Origin: an uncultured Clostridia bacterium
Lineage (GTDB): Bacteria; Bacillota; Clostridia; TANB77; CAG-508
Direction of reading: 5' to 3'
NCBI GenBank assembly: GCA_947627755.1
Contig: CANQXD010000010.1
Span: 1-42,452 of the forward strand
DNA: 42,452 bases
Position numbers and translations under genes: made by a program. This document shows, in pieces, positions 17,876 to 26,304 of this stretch. Every line of letters starts with the position of its first letter. Positions within the stretch are counted from its first letter, which is position 1. The notes beneath the pieces were generated by a model, which was given only the letters and a program-made list of their open reading frames with translations, ran no database searches and was not told the origin of the DNA.

Positions 17876-18691
17876 ATGAAGAAAAAAAATTTTAAAAAAG
17901 TGGCTATTGCTATTATTTATATAATAGCAGCTATGTTAATGGTTGGTTCCTTGTTTTATCTTATTCAATATTACAATGCCCTTCATAATGCAAAAAAGCA
18001 AACAGATTTATTAAATGAAGTTTCATTGGAAGAAAATATAATTGAATCAGAAAATATTGCAAGTGAAAATTCAGAAAATTTTACTAAGCAAAATACAGAG
18101 CGAATGTTAAAATTAGCGGAATTACAAAAAGAAAATTCCGACATTATTGGTTGGCTTGAAATTGAAGGCACCAATATCAATTACCCTGTTTTACAAGGTT
18201 CGGATAATGATTTTTATATGGATCATGATTACCAAAAAAAGAATACTATGGTTGGTTCTATTTTTTTAGATAAAGATTATGAGTGGGAGCCTGCTAGTAG
18301 TAATTTATTGATTTATGGTCATAATATTAAAAATGGTACTATGTTTCAAAATTTATTAAATTATAGAGAAAAAAGTTATTATGAAGAGCATTCTACTATT
18401 CGTTTTACTACAAGTAAAGAAGATGTATATTATGAAATTATTGCTGCATTTCCTTCAAGAGTTTACAACAAGTCTGATAAAAATGTATTTCGCTATTATA
18501 GCTTTATTAATGCTCAAAATGAAAATGAATATAACGAATTTGTAGAAAATGCCAAAAAAGCCTCTTTATATGATACTGGAAAAACAGCTATATATGGAGA
18601 GCAATTAATGACATTATCTACTTGTGCTTATCACGTAACTGACGGAAGGTTTGCTGTTGTTGCAAAGAAAGCCTCTGTTGTAAAACCTTAA
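17876..18691 (+). CDS. class B-type sortase
   Basis: A membrane-bound transpeptidase that attaches proteins carrying LPXTG-like signals to the wall. One N-terminal membrane helix (about residues 9-29) is followed by a charged stalk and the sortase barrel. Catalytic residues are visible: His in LLIYGHNIKNGTMF, Cys in LMTLSTCAYHVTDGR (the TLSTC signature of class B) and the downstream Arg of DGRFAVVAKK. TAGGAG lies before the ATG; 271 residues is normal. It follows a TPKTG-tailed protein on the same strand and lies 8-9 kb from the LPQTG cohesin protein, so these are its likely substrates. Class assignment rests on the motif pattern and the extra helix before the catalytic Cys. Confidence 0.9.
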   Translation: MKKKNFKKVAIAIIYIIAAMLMVGSLFYLIQYYNALHNAKKQTDLLNEVSLEENIIESENIASENSENFTKQNTERMLKLAELQKENSDIIGWLEIEGTNINYPVLQGSDNDFYMDHDYQKKNTMVGSIFLDKDYEWEPASSNLLIYGHNIKNGTMFQNLLNYREKSYYEEHSTIRFTTSKEDVYYEIIAAFPSRVYNKSDKNVFRYYSFINAQNENEYNEFVENAKKASLYDTGKTAIYGEQLMTLSTCAYHVTDGRFAVVAKKASVVKP

Positions 18692-18720
18692 TGGCTTCCT
18701 AGAGTAAAAAAATATAAAGA

Positions 18721-18765
18721 AGGGGTGTCCCCAGCGTTCCAAAATGGAACGAAAAGGGGCGTCCC
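18721..18765. repeat. REP-like palindromic element
   Basis: Between the convergent sortase and penicillin-binding protein genes lie three nested palindromes: GGGGTGTCCCC, GTTCCAAAATGGAAC and AGGGGCGTCCCT. The GGGACG core is shared with the elements at 31761-31868 and 36257-36472. It may act as a bidirectional terminator as well. No transposase is present in the window. Confidence 0.5.
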
Positions 18766-18776
18766 TACTGTTCTTT

Positions 18777-21059
18777 TTACCAATCTACGTACACATTACT
18801 TCCTTCTTTTACTTTTACACTTGGTTTTGGTGTTTGCTCTTTTACTATAGTGTTTTCCTTATCTACGTTTTCTTGTTGTTCTTCTGGTAATACCATTTTT
18901 AGATTATTTTCTTTTAATATGTTTTCTGCTTCTTTCAAAGTTTTTCCCTCAATATTTGGCACTTCAATTTCATTTACTTGCTCTTCTTGTACCTCTGCAT
19001 CTTTTATAACTTCTAAATATGGCAAAACTTCTCCAAAAATTTGCGCTCCTATTGGAGCTGCAACACCACCTCCTTGGTGTCCTCCTTCTCCTGTTGGGTT
19101 ATAAAGAGTTATTAAAACTGCTACACTTGGGTCTGAAATCGGAGCTACTCCTATGAAGGAGGTAACGTATTTGCCTGTGTTAACACCATCCTCGGAGGTT
19201 CCTGTTTTGCCTCCAATACGATAGCCTTTTACTTGCGAATTTTTTCCAGTTCCTTCTGCTACTACTGATTCCATCATACTTAATACATTTTTTGATGTTT
19301 CTTCTGAAATAACACGTTCTTTGTTAATTACTTCTATTTCTTTTCTTTCTTTGGTTTGACTATCTATAGTGGCTTTTACAATTCTTGGCTGAACATAAAT
19401 TCCGCCTCTTGCTATGGTTGATACCATAGTTATCATTTGAATTGGAGTTACCTCGAATCTTTGACCAAAGGCAATTGTTCCAAGTTCTACTGGTCCCACT
19501 TTTTCTTCTTTTAAGAAAATACTTCCTGCTTCTCCTGGTAAATCTACCCCTGTTTTTCTTAAGAAACCAAATTTATTTAAATATTGATAATATTTAGATA
19601 CTCCTAATTTTTGTCCTAAACCAATAAATACAGGGTTGCAAGAATTCATAAGTGCTTGCCTTAAAGATTCTGATCCATGAGGCCTATAATACCTCCAGCA
19701 TTTCATACGCACACCTGCTACTTCAATAGAACCTATGCAACAAAATTCTCCTGCTTTATCCACTTCTGCTATTTTTTCTTCTAACGCGGCCGATGCTGTT
19801 ACTAATTTAAAAGTAGAACCTGGCTCATAAGTATCTGAAATTGCTTTGTTTCTCCACATTGCCTGCAGATTTTTTGTTTTTTCTGCCTGTGGTAAACTAT
19901 CCCAAATATTTTTTAATTCTTCTGTATTAGGAGAATATGGATCATTTAAATTGTAATTAGGATATCCGGCTAGTGCCAAAATGTCACCATTTTTAGGATT
20001 CATTATAATTATATTTCCACCATCAGTACATGCATTATCAATGCATGCTTCTTTTAAATATTTTTCTGCAATTCCTTGAATAGTACTATCTATAGTTAAT
20101 ATTAAATCATCTCCATCAATTGCTTCTACATATTCCTCTGAAGTATTGCCAATATCGCCTCCTTTGGCATCCCTTAACTTTATAATTTTTCCTTTGCTTC
20201 CCTTTAAAGTTTCGTCATATAATGCCTCTATGCCGTCTAGTCCTTGATTGTCTGTTCCACAAAAGCCAATAATTTGAGAGGCTAAATTGTTAAATGGATA
20301 GTATCTTTTGGTATCTTCGTCGATATTTATACCACTTTTAATATTGTTGTTTTGCATCCAAATTCTAAGCTCATCTGCTTTTTCTTTATCTACTTTTTTT
20401 ACAATGGTTTCAATTGAGCTTCTTTTACTTACTTTTTTTAGTACAGTTTCATAATCTAATGAAAAAATATTAGCTAATGCTGTTGCGATTTTTTCTCTAT
20501 CTTCTTTAGCAATATTAGTAGGAGTTACGCTAACTGTTTCTACAGTAGAGCTTACAGCTAAAATTGTTTTCCCTGTGCTATCATAAATGGTCCCTCTTTT
20601 TGGATTAATGCTTCTATCTAAAGTTTGTTGGATGTATGCCATTGACTGGAGTTCACTACCTTGTACAAATTGAATAAAGCCAATTCTCCCTGTTAGTGCA
20701 AATAAAAGAGATAATGCGATAATCATTTCCCATTTCATTCTTTTTTTCTTTGACAGAGTTCCAATTGGCTCGTTTATGTTCTTATTTTTCTTATTTAATT
20801 TATTAAAATTGATTGTTTTTTTATTTTTTAATTTTCGAATTTCTTTTTCTGTATCTTGCTTTTTTAATTTTTTTTCTATTTTTGTTTTTATTTTTTGGCG
20901 TTCTGTTTTTTTTCTTTTTCCTTTTGTATCTCTTTGTGTTTCTATATTAGTCTTTATGTTTTTTCTATTGTTTTTTGCCTCTGTATAATTATTTATACGT
21001 GTTTTTTTATTTTGCATTTCTATGTTAGAATTTTTTTTCTTGTTTCCTTCATTCATCAC
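18777..21059 (-). CDS. class B penicillin-binding protein with one PASTA domain (FtsI/SpoVD type)
   Basis: A DD-transpeptidase that cross-links septal or spore peptidoglycan. A long Lys/Asn-rich cytoplasmic N-terminus (about 110 residues) precedes one membrane helix. Then come the PBP dimerisation domain (RGTIYDSTGKTILAVS) and the transpeptidase domain with SxxK in PGSTFKLV, SxN in MNSCNPV and KTGT in IGGKTGTSEDG, followed by one PASTA domain (about the last 60 residues). GTG at 21059 and ATG three bases later are both possible starts. Position after ftsL and before the mur genes is that of ftsI or spoVD, but McrBC lies between it and ftsL, so it probably uses its own weak promoter (TTGTCA at 21121-21126). 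A close paralogue is at 28666. Confidence 0.9.
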   Translation of the reverse strand: MMNEGNKKKNSNIEMQNKKTRINNYTEAKNNRKNIKTNIETQRDTKGKRKKTERQKIKTKIEKKLKKQDTEKEIRKLKNKKTINFNKLNKKNKNINEPIGTLSKKKRMKWEMIIALSLLFALTGRIGFIQFVQGSELQSMAYIQQTLDRSINPKRGTIYDSTGKTILAVSSTVETVSVTPTNIAKEDREKIATALANIFSLDYETVLKKVSKRSSIETIVKKVDKEKADELRIWMQNNNIKSGINIDEDTKRYYPFNNLASQIIGFCGTDNQGLDGIEALYDETLKGSKGKIIKLRDAKGGDIGNTSEEYVEAIDGDDLILTIDSTIQGIAEKYLKEACIDNACTDGGNIIIMNPKNGDILALAGYPNYNLNDPYSPNTEELKNIWDSLPQAEKTKNLQAMWRNKAISDTYEPGSTFKLVTASAALEEKIAEVDKAGEFCCIGSIEVAGVRMKCWRYYRPHGSESLRQALMNSCNPVFIGLGQKLGVSKYYQYLNKFGFLRKTGVDLPGEAGSIFLKEEKVGPVELGTIAFGQRFEVTPIQMITMVSTIARGGIYVQPRIVKATIDSQTKERKEIEVINKERVISEETSKNVLSMMESVVAEGTGKNSQVKGYRIGGKTGTSEDGVNTGKYVTSFIGVAPISDPSVAVLITLYNPTGEGGHQGGGVAAPIGAQIFGEVLPYLEVIKDAEVQEEQVNEIEVPNIEGKTLKEAENILKENNLKMVLPEEQQENVDKENTIVKEQTPKPSVKVKEGSNVYVDW

Positions 21060-21139
21060 TTTTCTTCTTCACATCCTTACGTTTTCTTATTTTAAGAATA
21101 TGAAAGAATATGCGAATTAATGACAAGTTTAAAATGCAT

Positions 21140-21185
21140 AAAAAGAAAAATACCTCTTAAAATATAAGAGATATAGTTCTTTTTC
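21140..21185 (-). terminator. probable terminator after mcrC
   Basis: An imperfect stem (ATACCTCTTA with TAAGAGATAT, flanked by AAAAGAA with TTCTTTTT) begins just past the mcrC stop. On the minus strand it ends in T-rich sequence. It would separate the McrBC unit from the penicillin-binding protein gene. Confidence 0.5.
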
Positions 21186-21189
21186 ATAT

Positions 21190-22443
21190 TTATTCTTCTA
21201 TTACATTTTGTAGAGTATTTAGTAATTTTTGAATATTTTCTTTTTTTGAGAAAGTTCCATTTACTAAACTTTTTAAATCTACTTTAAAAGTATAAATTTT
21301 TTCATACAATTCTTCTTTATTTGTTTTATTGGTATCTTTCCAACTTTCCTTTGCATAACCTATGTATTCAATAAAGTTATTTTTATTACCATTAAACGGA
21401 ATTAAGAAAATATTATATGTTTTCTTTTTCTTCGTTTTTGCTACATATTCGCCGTAAATTACTTGTTTTTCAATAGATGCAGTATTTGGAAGTTTATCGG
21501 CTCTTCTTGGTTCTTTTATATATGCATATTTATAATATTTTGCATCTAAAATATAGATAGCATCTTTTTGCTTTAATATAGCATCTTCTCTTAAATAAGA
21601 AGATTTAAATGGTTCATTTTCTCCCTTTATATACCAATTTGCATAAGGATAATATTCTTCCAAATTTTCTTCATTTCCAAAATTATCGTAAATTAGATTT
21701 TCAAAAACCACCTGAAATTTACTTTCATGTATGCTAAACATATCATAACTCGTTTTTTCATCAGAAAGCCATTCTAGCATTTGTATCATATTCATTAATA
21801 ATTCTTTTTTTGAATCTAAAAAAGATTTTGTATATTCTACTCTAAGAATAGCAAGCATTTCTTCTATTTTTATATTGATACTTGGTGCTTCTACACTGTT
21901 TTCATTGATATTGCATAAAAACCAAAATGCTTGAACTGCCACATAAACACAATATTTATGAATAAGTGTAATGATATTGGTTTCATTTGTAATGGCTTGT
22001 TTTGTAATGAATTTATTGTAGATAATGTTTAAATCGTTGTCTATTAAACATTCATTGTTCTTTATAGTTTTTTTCCAGTTAATTTTTCCATTATTTTTCT
22101 TTGTATAAATAATTTCTTGCTCTATATAATATCCTTTTTGAATATAGTTGTTAATAATCCATATATATGTATCAATAGGACATACTTTTTCTTTTGCTTT
22201 ATTATTACTATATACCTCTGAAATATTTGCTTTATATATGGCTTTTAATAAATTTTTTATATCATTTTTTAATTGTTTTTCACTTATTGTGGCATACTCG
22301 TCTTTTGTATAATAATTTACTGGAAATATAAAATGAAATTTTTGATTGTTATTTTTTTCTATTTTTAGTCCTATATATGGTGGCTCTTCATTGTTTATTT
22401 TTGGAAATTCACAATACTTTTCTTTTAATTTGATTGTTTCCAT
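21190..22443 (-). CDS. mcrC: McrC-like nuclease subunit of a type IV restriction system
   Basis: McrC pairs with the GTPase McrB to cut DNA carrying modified cytosine. The 417-residue protein shows the McrC layout: an N-terminal beta-rich region, a helical middle (MLEWLSDEKTSYDMFSIHESKFQVVFENLIYDNFG) and a PD-(D/E)xK nuclease core. In that core, LREDAILKQKDAIYILDAKYYKYAY supplies the D...DAK catalytic residues, and IEKQVIYGEY the usual helix after it. It starts 39 bases after the mcrB stop with AGGAAAGGA upstream, so the pair is an operon. Residues needed for cutting appear intact. Assignment as McrC rather than another LlaJI/McrC-type nuclease rests on the McrB neighbour and the motifs. Confidence 0.85.
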   Translation of the reverse strand: METIKLKEKYCEFPKINNEEPPYIGLKIEKNNNQKFHFIFPVNYYTKDEYATISEKQLKNDIKNLLKAIYKANISEVYSNNKAKEKVCPIDTYIWIINNYIQKGYYIEQEIIYTKKNNGKINWKKTIKNNECLIDNDLNIIYNKFITKQAITNETNIITLIHKYCVYVAVQAFWFLCNINENSVEAPSINIKIEEMLAILRVEYTKSFLDSKKELLMNMIQMLEWLSDEKTSYDMFSIHESKFQVVFENLIYDNFGNEENLEEYYPYANWYIKGENEPFKSSYLREDAILKQKDAIYILDAKYYKYAYIKEPRRADKLPNTASIEKQVIYGEYVAKTKKKKTYNIFLIPFNGNKNNFIEYIGYAKESWKDTNKTNKEELYEKIYTFKVDLKSLVNGTFSKKENIQKLLNTLQNVIEE

Positions 22444-22482
22444 TTCTTTATTCCTTTCCTGTTTTACTTAAAGAGACACATT

Positions 22483-24276
22483 TTATTCTTCTGATTCTTC
22501 TAACGTTTCGTTTTCATCATCTATAGTATCTTCTACTTTTTCAAATATTTCATTTGCAAATATTTTCAAACCTTTTTCTTTATAGGTATTTATTAGTTTT
22601 TCAAATGTACTTATTTCTTGTTCTCCTATTTTTAAGTTAAATAAACTACTTCTGTCTGTTTTTGTTACATCGTTCCATAAATATAATAATACTTTTTGTG
22701 CAAATTCATCAGCACTTTTAAGTTCTTCTAGTGTTACGAAGTAAGGACCTATTAATTTATCTTCACTATTCATACCTCTATTTAGTTTAGGTATAGCTAT
22801 ATTTATACTTTCTACAAATTCTTGCCATGTTACTTCTTTATTGCTACTATTTTCTGGCAATGGAATATTCTGTTTGAATAATTCTGAGTTTTTGGCTGAA
22901 AAATCTATTGGTACATATTTTAAATTCCATCTTCTTTTAAATGCTGTGTCTAAAATAAATACATTTTGATCACTTGTATTCATAGTTGCATAAATTGATA
23001 AGTTGTTAGGAATATAAATTTTTTCTCCTTCTACTAATTTTTCACGATTTACGCCTTCTTTTATTAACCAATCGTATATATCTTGGTTTGTAATTGGGTA
23101 TTCACTATCTCCAACTCTACAGCCAGCTTTATCCCCTTTTTGCTCTTTTCTTCTATCTAACAGTTGAAAAATATCTCCAAAAATTGCAGAAGCACTTCCT
23201 CTATTAATTTCTTCTATAATAAGGATATATTCACTTTTTTCATCGTTTAATGCCTTTTTTAATATTCTTGTAAAAGGTCCTGCTTTGAATTCATATTGTA
23301 CACTTTTGTTACCATTTTTTTCTTTTACAGTTGGCAAAATTTGCCCAATAAAGTCTGAATAGCTATATTCTGGATGGAATAAAATTCTTTCTACATTTTT
23401 TTCTGCATCTTTTTCTTTCAATTTTCCTTCTACAATTTTTTGGACTAAATAGCTTTTTCCACAACCAGGAACTCCATAAAATATAATATTTTTTCCTGTT
23501 TGTTGTTTTAGTATATCGTTAAAAATTTCTTTCTGTTTTTCTCCTAAGGATGATGTTTTTTCTAATTTATTTACTTCTTCTTTTGTTGATTTTTGTTCTT
23601 TTTCATTATTTTCATTACTTTTACTATCATTATTTTGTTTATTATTTTCCTTTGTTTTATTATAGATTACTTCATTAATTTCTGCGAAATTTACTTCTTT
23701 GCCTTCTTTTTGAATATCTTTGTCTATTGCTTTGTCTATTGCTATTTGCTTAATTTTTTCACATAATTCCTGATATACTGTATATTCTTTATTGGCCTTA
23801 TTTTTCAGTTTCTTTTTATCAATAAATTCTAGAATTGCGTTATTTATGATAGCATATTCGTTTGGATGTAAATAGCATAAAATTTCACTTTTAAATCCTA
23901 TCTGTAAGCCACTTACCTTAAAGTTATTCCATCTATCTTTAATATCTTCTTCACCATATAAGAATTTGACTAATTCAGTTCTTAACTTTTCAATTCCTAT
24001 TGACTCTTCAGCAGTATTTACATTATGTCCGTTACGTGGATCGGTTGCAAAAAATTTTTTTAATTCATCTTTTAATTGTGTTACATTCATATTTTCTATA
24101 TTTTCTTTAGTCCATATTTTTTGATATATTCTTACTCTTACTTTTACTTCACATTCTTCCCTTTCTTTAAAGTTTGTTTTCATTAGTTTTTCAATTTTTA
24201 AATTTTCTATTTCGTCTAATGTTAATTTAGATAATTTGTTTATTTCTTCCGTTGATTCAGATAATTCTTGTTCCAT
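22483..24276 (-). CDS. mcrB: McrB-like AAA+ GTPase subunit of a type IV restriction system
   Basis: The motor subunit that binds modified DNA and drives translocation with McrC. I place the start at ATG 24276 (597 residues) because AGGAGG lies eight bases upstream; the ATG six codons earlier would place that Shine-Dalgarno inside the gene. Residues 1-210 form a family-variable DNA-recognition region; an Asn/Lys/Glu-rich linker follows. The AAA+ domain has Walker A GVPGCGKS (268-275), Walker B YILIIEEINRG, the McrB signature ATMNTSDQN (GTP specificity) and the sensor/arginine stretch DTAFKRRW. It has its own promoter and lies between ftsL and the dcw penicillin-binding protein, an unusual place for a defence module. 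The target modification cannot be read from the sequence. Confidence 0.88.
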   Translation of the reverse strand: MEQELSESTEEINKLSKLTLDEIENLKIEKLMKTNFKEREECEVKVRVRIYQKIWTKENIENMNVTQLKDELKKFFATDPRNGHNVNTAEESIGIEKLRTELVKFLYGEEDIKDRWNNFKVSGLQIGFKSEILCYLHPNEYAIINNAILEFIDKKKLKNKANKEYTVYQELCEKIKQIAIDKAIDKDIQKEGKEVNFAEINEVIYNKTKENNKQNNDSKSNENNEKEQKSTKEEVNKLEKTSSLGEKQKEIFNDILKQQTGKNIIFYGVPGCGKSYLVQKIVEGKLKEKDAEKNVERILFHPEYSYSDFIGQILPTVKEKNGNKSVQYEFKAGPFTRILKKALNDEKSEYILIIEEINRGSASAIFGDIFQLLDRRKEQKGDKAGCRVGDSEYPITNQDIYDWLIKEGVNREKLVEGEKIYIPNNLSIYATMNTSDQNVFILDTAFKRRWNLKYVPIDFSAKNSELFKQNIPLPENSSNKEVTWQEFVESINIAIPKLNRGMNSEDKLIGPYFVTLEELKSADEFAQKVLLYLWNDVTKTDRSSLFNLKIGEQEISTFEKLINTYKEKGLKIFANEIFEKVEDTIDDENETLEESEE

Positions 24277-24307
24277 TTTATATGTCCTCCTCATATTATT
24301 TTTTAGT

Positions 24308-24337
24308 ATTATATAACAAATTAGTATTGTATGTAAA
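24308..24337 (-). promoter_or_regulatory. promoter of mcrBC
   Basis: Minus strand: TTTACA with an 18-base spacer (or TTACAT with 17) before TATAAT, about 32 bases upstream of the mcrB start. With the ftsL terminator immediately upstream it makes McrBC an independent unit. Confidence 0.65.
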
Positions 24338-24380
24338 CTAATTTATATCATTTTCTTTTATATCATAGTTTGAGGCATAA

Positions 24381-24419
24381 AAAAACGACTCTTATGAATT
24401 TATTTCATAAAAATCGTTT
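24381..24419 (-). terminator. probable terminator after ftsL
   Basis: AAACGACTCTTATGAA pairs with TTCATAAAAATCGTTT with a few mismatches around a four-base loop, overlapping the ftsL stop, followed on the minus strand by a T-run. It would end the mraZ-rsmH-ftsL transcript. Confidence 0.6.
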
Positions 24420-24909
24420 ATTGTATGAATTTTAAAATTCCTTGCCAAATTTGTTGCCATAAACTTTGTTGTTCTTCTATAATAACCTCCTCTGTTGGTG
24501 TTTCAATATAATCTTTTTTTGGCAAACTAATATATATTTTTTGGCTATTATCTAGCTTTTGCATACCCAATAATTCTTTTGCAGATTGCTCTACACTATT
24601 TAAATTTAAACTTTTTTCAATATTAACCTTTAATTGTTCATTTTCCTTTTCAATTGTACTTAAGGTTTTCTTTTTAGCTTCTTTTTCATTAAAGTTTTCT
24701 GTAATTAGTGAGCTTTGATAACTAATGGCAAATAAAATCATAAAACTAATTGCAAGATATAACACTAATTTTCTTTTCGCTTGATTTTTCTTTTTTACTC
24801 CTACTTTTACATTCTTTCCAGTAGAAGATTTTTTCTTTTTATAAGGATTTTTCTTTGGTGTATATTCCGGTTGTAATTTTCTTGGGCTAGTTTCATATTG
24901 ATATGCCAT
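24418..24909 (-). CDS. ftsL: FtsL-like cell division protein
   Basis: A small bitopic membrane protein of the divisome. The 163 residues comprise a basic cytoplasmic N-terminus (about 1-47), one membrane helix (LVLYLAISFMILFAISYQ), an extracellular coiled coil (STIEKENEQLKVNIEKSLNLNSVEQSAKELLGM) typical of FtsL/DivIC septum-formation initiators, and a short C-terminal tail. AGAGGTGA lies before the ATG. Position directly after rsmH is the classic place of ftsL; sequence alone is weakly conserved in this family, so the name depends on context. The usual next gene, a class B penicillin-binding protein, is displaced by McrBC. Confidence 0.82.
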   Translation of the reverse strand: MAYQYETSPRKLQPEYTPKKNPYKKKKSSTGKNVKVGVKKKNQAKRKLVLYLAISFMILFAISYQSSLITENFNEKEAKKKTLSTIEKENEQLKVNIEKSLNLNSVEQSAKELLGMQKLDNSQKIYISLPKKDYIETPTEEVIIEEQQSLWQQIWQGILKFIQ

Positions 24910-24956
24910 AGTTTTTTACTCACCTCTTTTCGTTTGTTTTTTCTTGTAAGCCTGTG

Positions 24957-25892
24957 CTAATTGCTATTTTTTTCAAATATTCTTAGTTTTGCACTTTTAC
25001 TTCTTGAATTTTCTGCTTGTTCTTGTTCTGATGCTATAATTGGTTTTTTATTTATTATTTTTCCTTCGGAATGATAGCCACAAATGCAATATGGTAAGTC
25101 TTTTGGGCAAGTGCACTTACCTTGCGCGTCTAAATAAGCTTGTTTTACTGCTCTATCTTCTAAAGAGTGAAAGGTTATAATGCATAGTCTTCCGCCTTCT
25201 TTTAAACATGAAATACATTGTTTTACTGTTTCTTTTAATGGCTCTATTTCATTATTTACTTCTATACGAATGGCTTGAAAAGTTCTTTTTGCTGGATGTC
25301 CATCTTTTTGTTTTGAAAGTGGAATTGATTTTTTTATGATTTCTACTAATTGCATTGTTGTTTGAATTGGCTCTATTTGCCTTTGTTTTACAATATTTCT
25401 TGCAATTGTTTTTGCAAATCTTTCTTCCCCATATTCTTCTATTATTGTTGCTAGTTTTTCTTCTGGATACTGGTTTATTACTTCTTTTGCTGTCAAAGTT
25501 TGTGTTTTATCCATACGCATATCTAGCATAGTATCTGCCATATAACTAAAGCCTCTTTCTCTTTCGTCTAATTGATAGGAAGATACACCTAGGTCTAGCA
25601 ATATTCCATCAACTTGTTCTATTTGAAGGTCGTTTAATATTTTTCTTATGTCATCATGATTTCCATGTATATAAGTTACATTTTTATATTGTTTTAGCTT
25701 TTCTTTGGCTGCTTTTAATGCTTCTTCGTCACGGTCTATGCCAATTAGCCTTCCCTTTTCTGATAATTGTTTTACAATTTCACTACTATGTCCTGCCCCA
25801 CCTAAAGTTCCATCTACATATATGCCATCTTTTTTTATTTTTAATGCTTCAATACATTCTTCTAATAATACAGGTTTATGCTTAAATTCCAC
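24957..25892 (-). CDS. rsmH: 16S rRNA (cytosine1402-N4)-methyltransferase RsmH
   Basis: RsmH (MraW) methylates N4 of C1402 in 16S rRNA using S-adenosylmethionine. The 311-residue protein has the family start HKPVLLEECIEAL, SAM motif I YVDGTLGGAGHS, the LLDLGVSSYQLD motif, RGFSYM, HPAKRTFQAIRIEVN and the C-terminal FHSLEDRAVK. The start is GTG at 25892 with GAGGG ten bases upstream. It follows mraZ, but an unusually long 412-base gap containing a 49-nt hairpin separates the two. Confidence 0.95.
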   Translation of the reverse strand: MEFKHKPVLLEECIEALKIKKDGIYVDGTLGGAGHSSEIVKQLSEKGRLIGIDRDEEALKAAKEKLKQYKNVTYIHGNHDDIRKILNDLQIEQVDGILLDLGVSSYQLDERERGFSYMADTMLDMRMDKTQTLTAKEVINQYPEEKLATIIEEYGEERFAKTIARNIVKQRQIEPIQTTMQLVEIIKKSIPLSKQKDGHPAKRTFQAIRIEVNNEIEPLKETVKQCISCLKEGGRLCIITFHSLEDRAVKQAYLDAQGKCTCPKDLPYCICGYHSEGKIINKKPIIASEQEQAENSRSKSAKLRIFEKNSN

Positions 25893-25978
25893 TAATTTTA
25901 ACCCTCTATTTTTATAATTTATTTTCGGTAATTTTTAATTTGCAGTGTGAAAAATTTTTTAGCTATAAAATATGTTAC

Positions 25979-26027
25979 AGTAGCACAATCAGTTGGTATT
26001 TTAAAAATACCAACTGTTTATGCTACT
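25979..26027. repeat. 49-nt near-perfect hairpin in the mraZ-rsmH intergenic region
   Basis: Arms of 23 bases with only two mismatches (25979-26001 with 26005-26027; AGTAGCA...TGCTACT outside, AGTTGGTATTT inside) surround a TAA loop. In the rsmH leader RNA this would form a very stable stem about 87 bases before the start codon. No long T-run follows on the minus strand, so a simple terminator is less likely than a processing or attenuation structure, or a small REP/MITE-type insertion. Confidence 0.6.
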
Positions 26028-26072
26028 TTCTTCTTTGGTTTTGCTTTTTTATTTTCTTCAGTTTGTTTTAGG

Positions 26073-26283
26073 TCTTTCGTAAATTAAATTTTTTACTTTT
26101 TAAATTTCTTTTGTTTTTTCTTTTTAATGTATTTTTTTATTTTGTCTTTCGTAAATTTAATTTACTCTTTAGTAACTATTAAAATTTTATCTTTTGTATC
26201 TTTTTAATTTTTCTTTTGTATAATTTAATCTTTTGTAATACTTAAAATTTTATCTTTTGTGTTTTTAGGTTTTATCCTTTGTA
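26073..26283 (-). repeat. degenerate direct-repeat array between mraZ and rsmH
   Basis: Read on the + strand, the 9-base motif TCTTTTGTA and close variants (TCTTTCGTA, TCTTTAGTA, TCCTTTGTA) starts at 26073, 26145, 26166, 26190, 26212, 26229, 26253 and 26275, with a weaker copy near 26108. From 26145 on the spacing is 17-24 bases. A 17-base block, AAAATTTTATCTTTTGT, is identical at 26181 and 26244 (63 bases apart). The minus-strand transcript would carry repeated ACAAAAGA units. All frames have stops, so it is not coding. Function unknown. Confidence 0.5.
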
Positions 26284-26304
26284 TTTTATATAAACTTTTG
26301 CAAG

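Noticed and set aside
26073-26283. CRISPR-like appearance of the repeat array
   Set aside because: Repeats are only about 9 bases and degenerate, spacers are 8-15 bases and AT-rich, and no cas genes are present.
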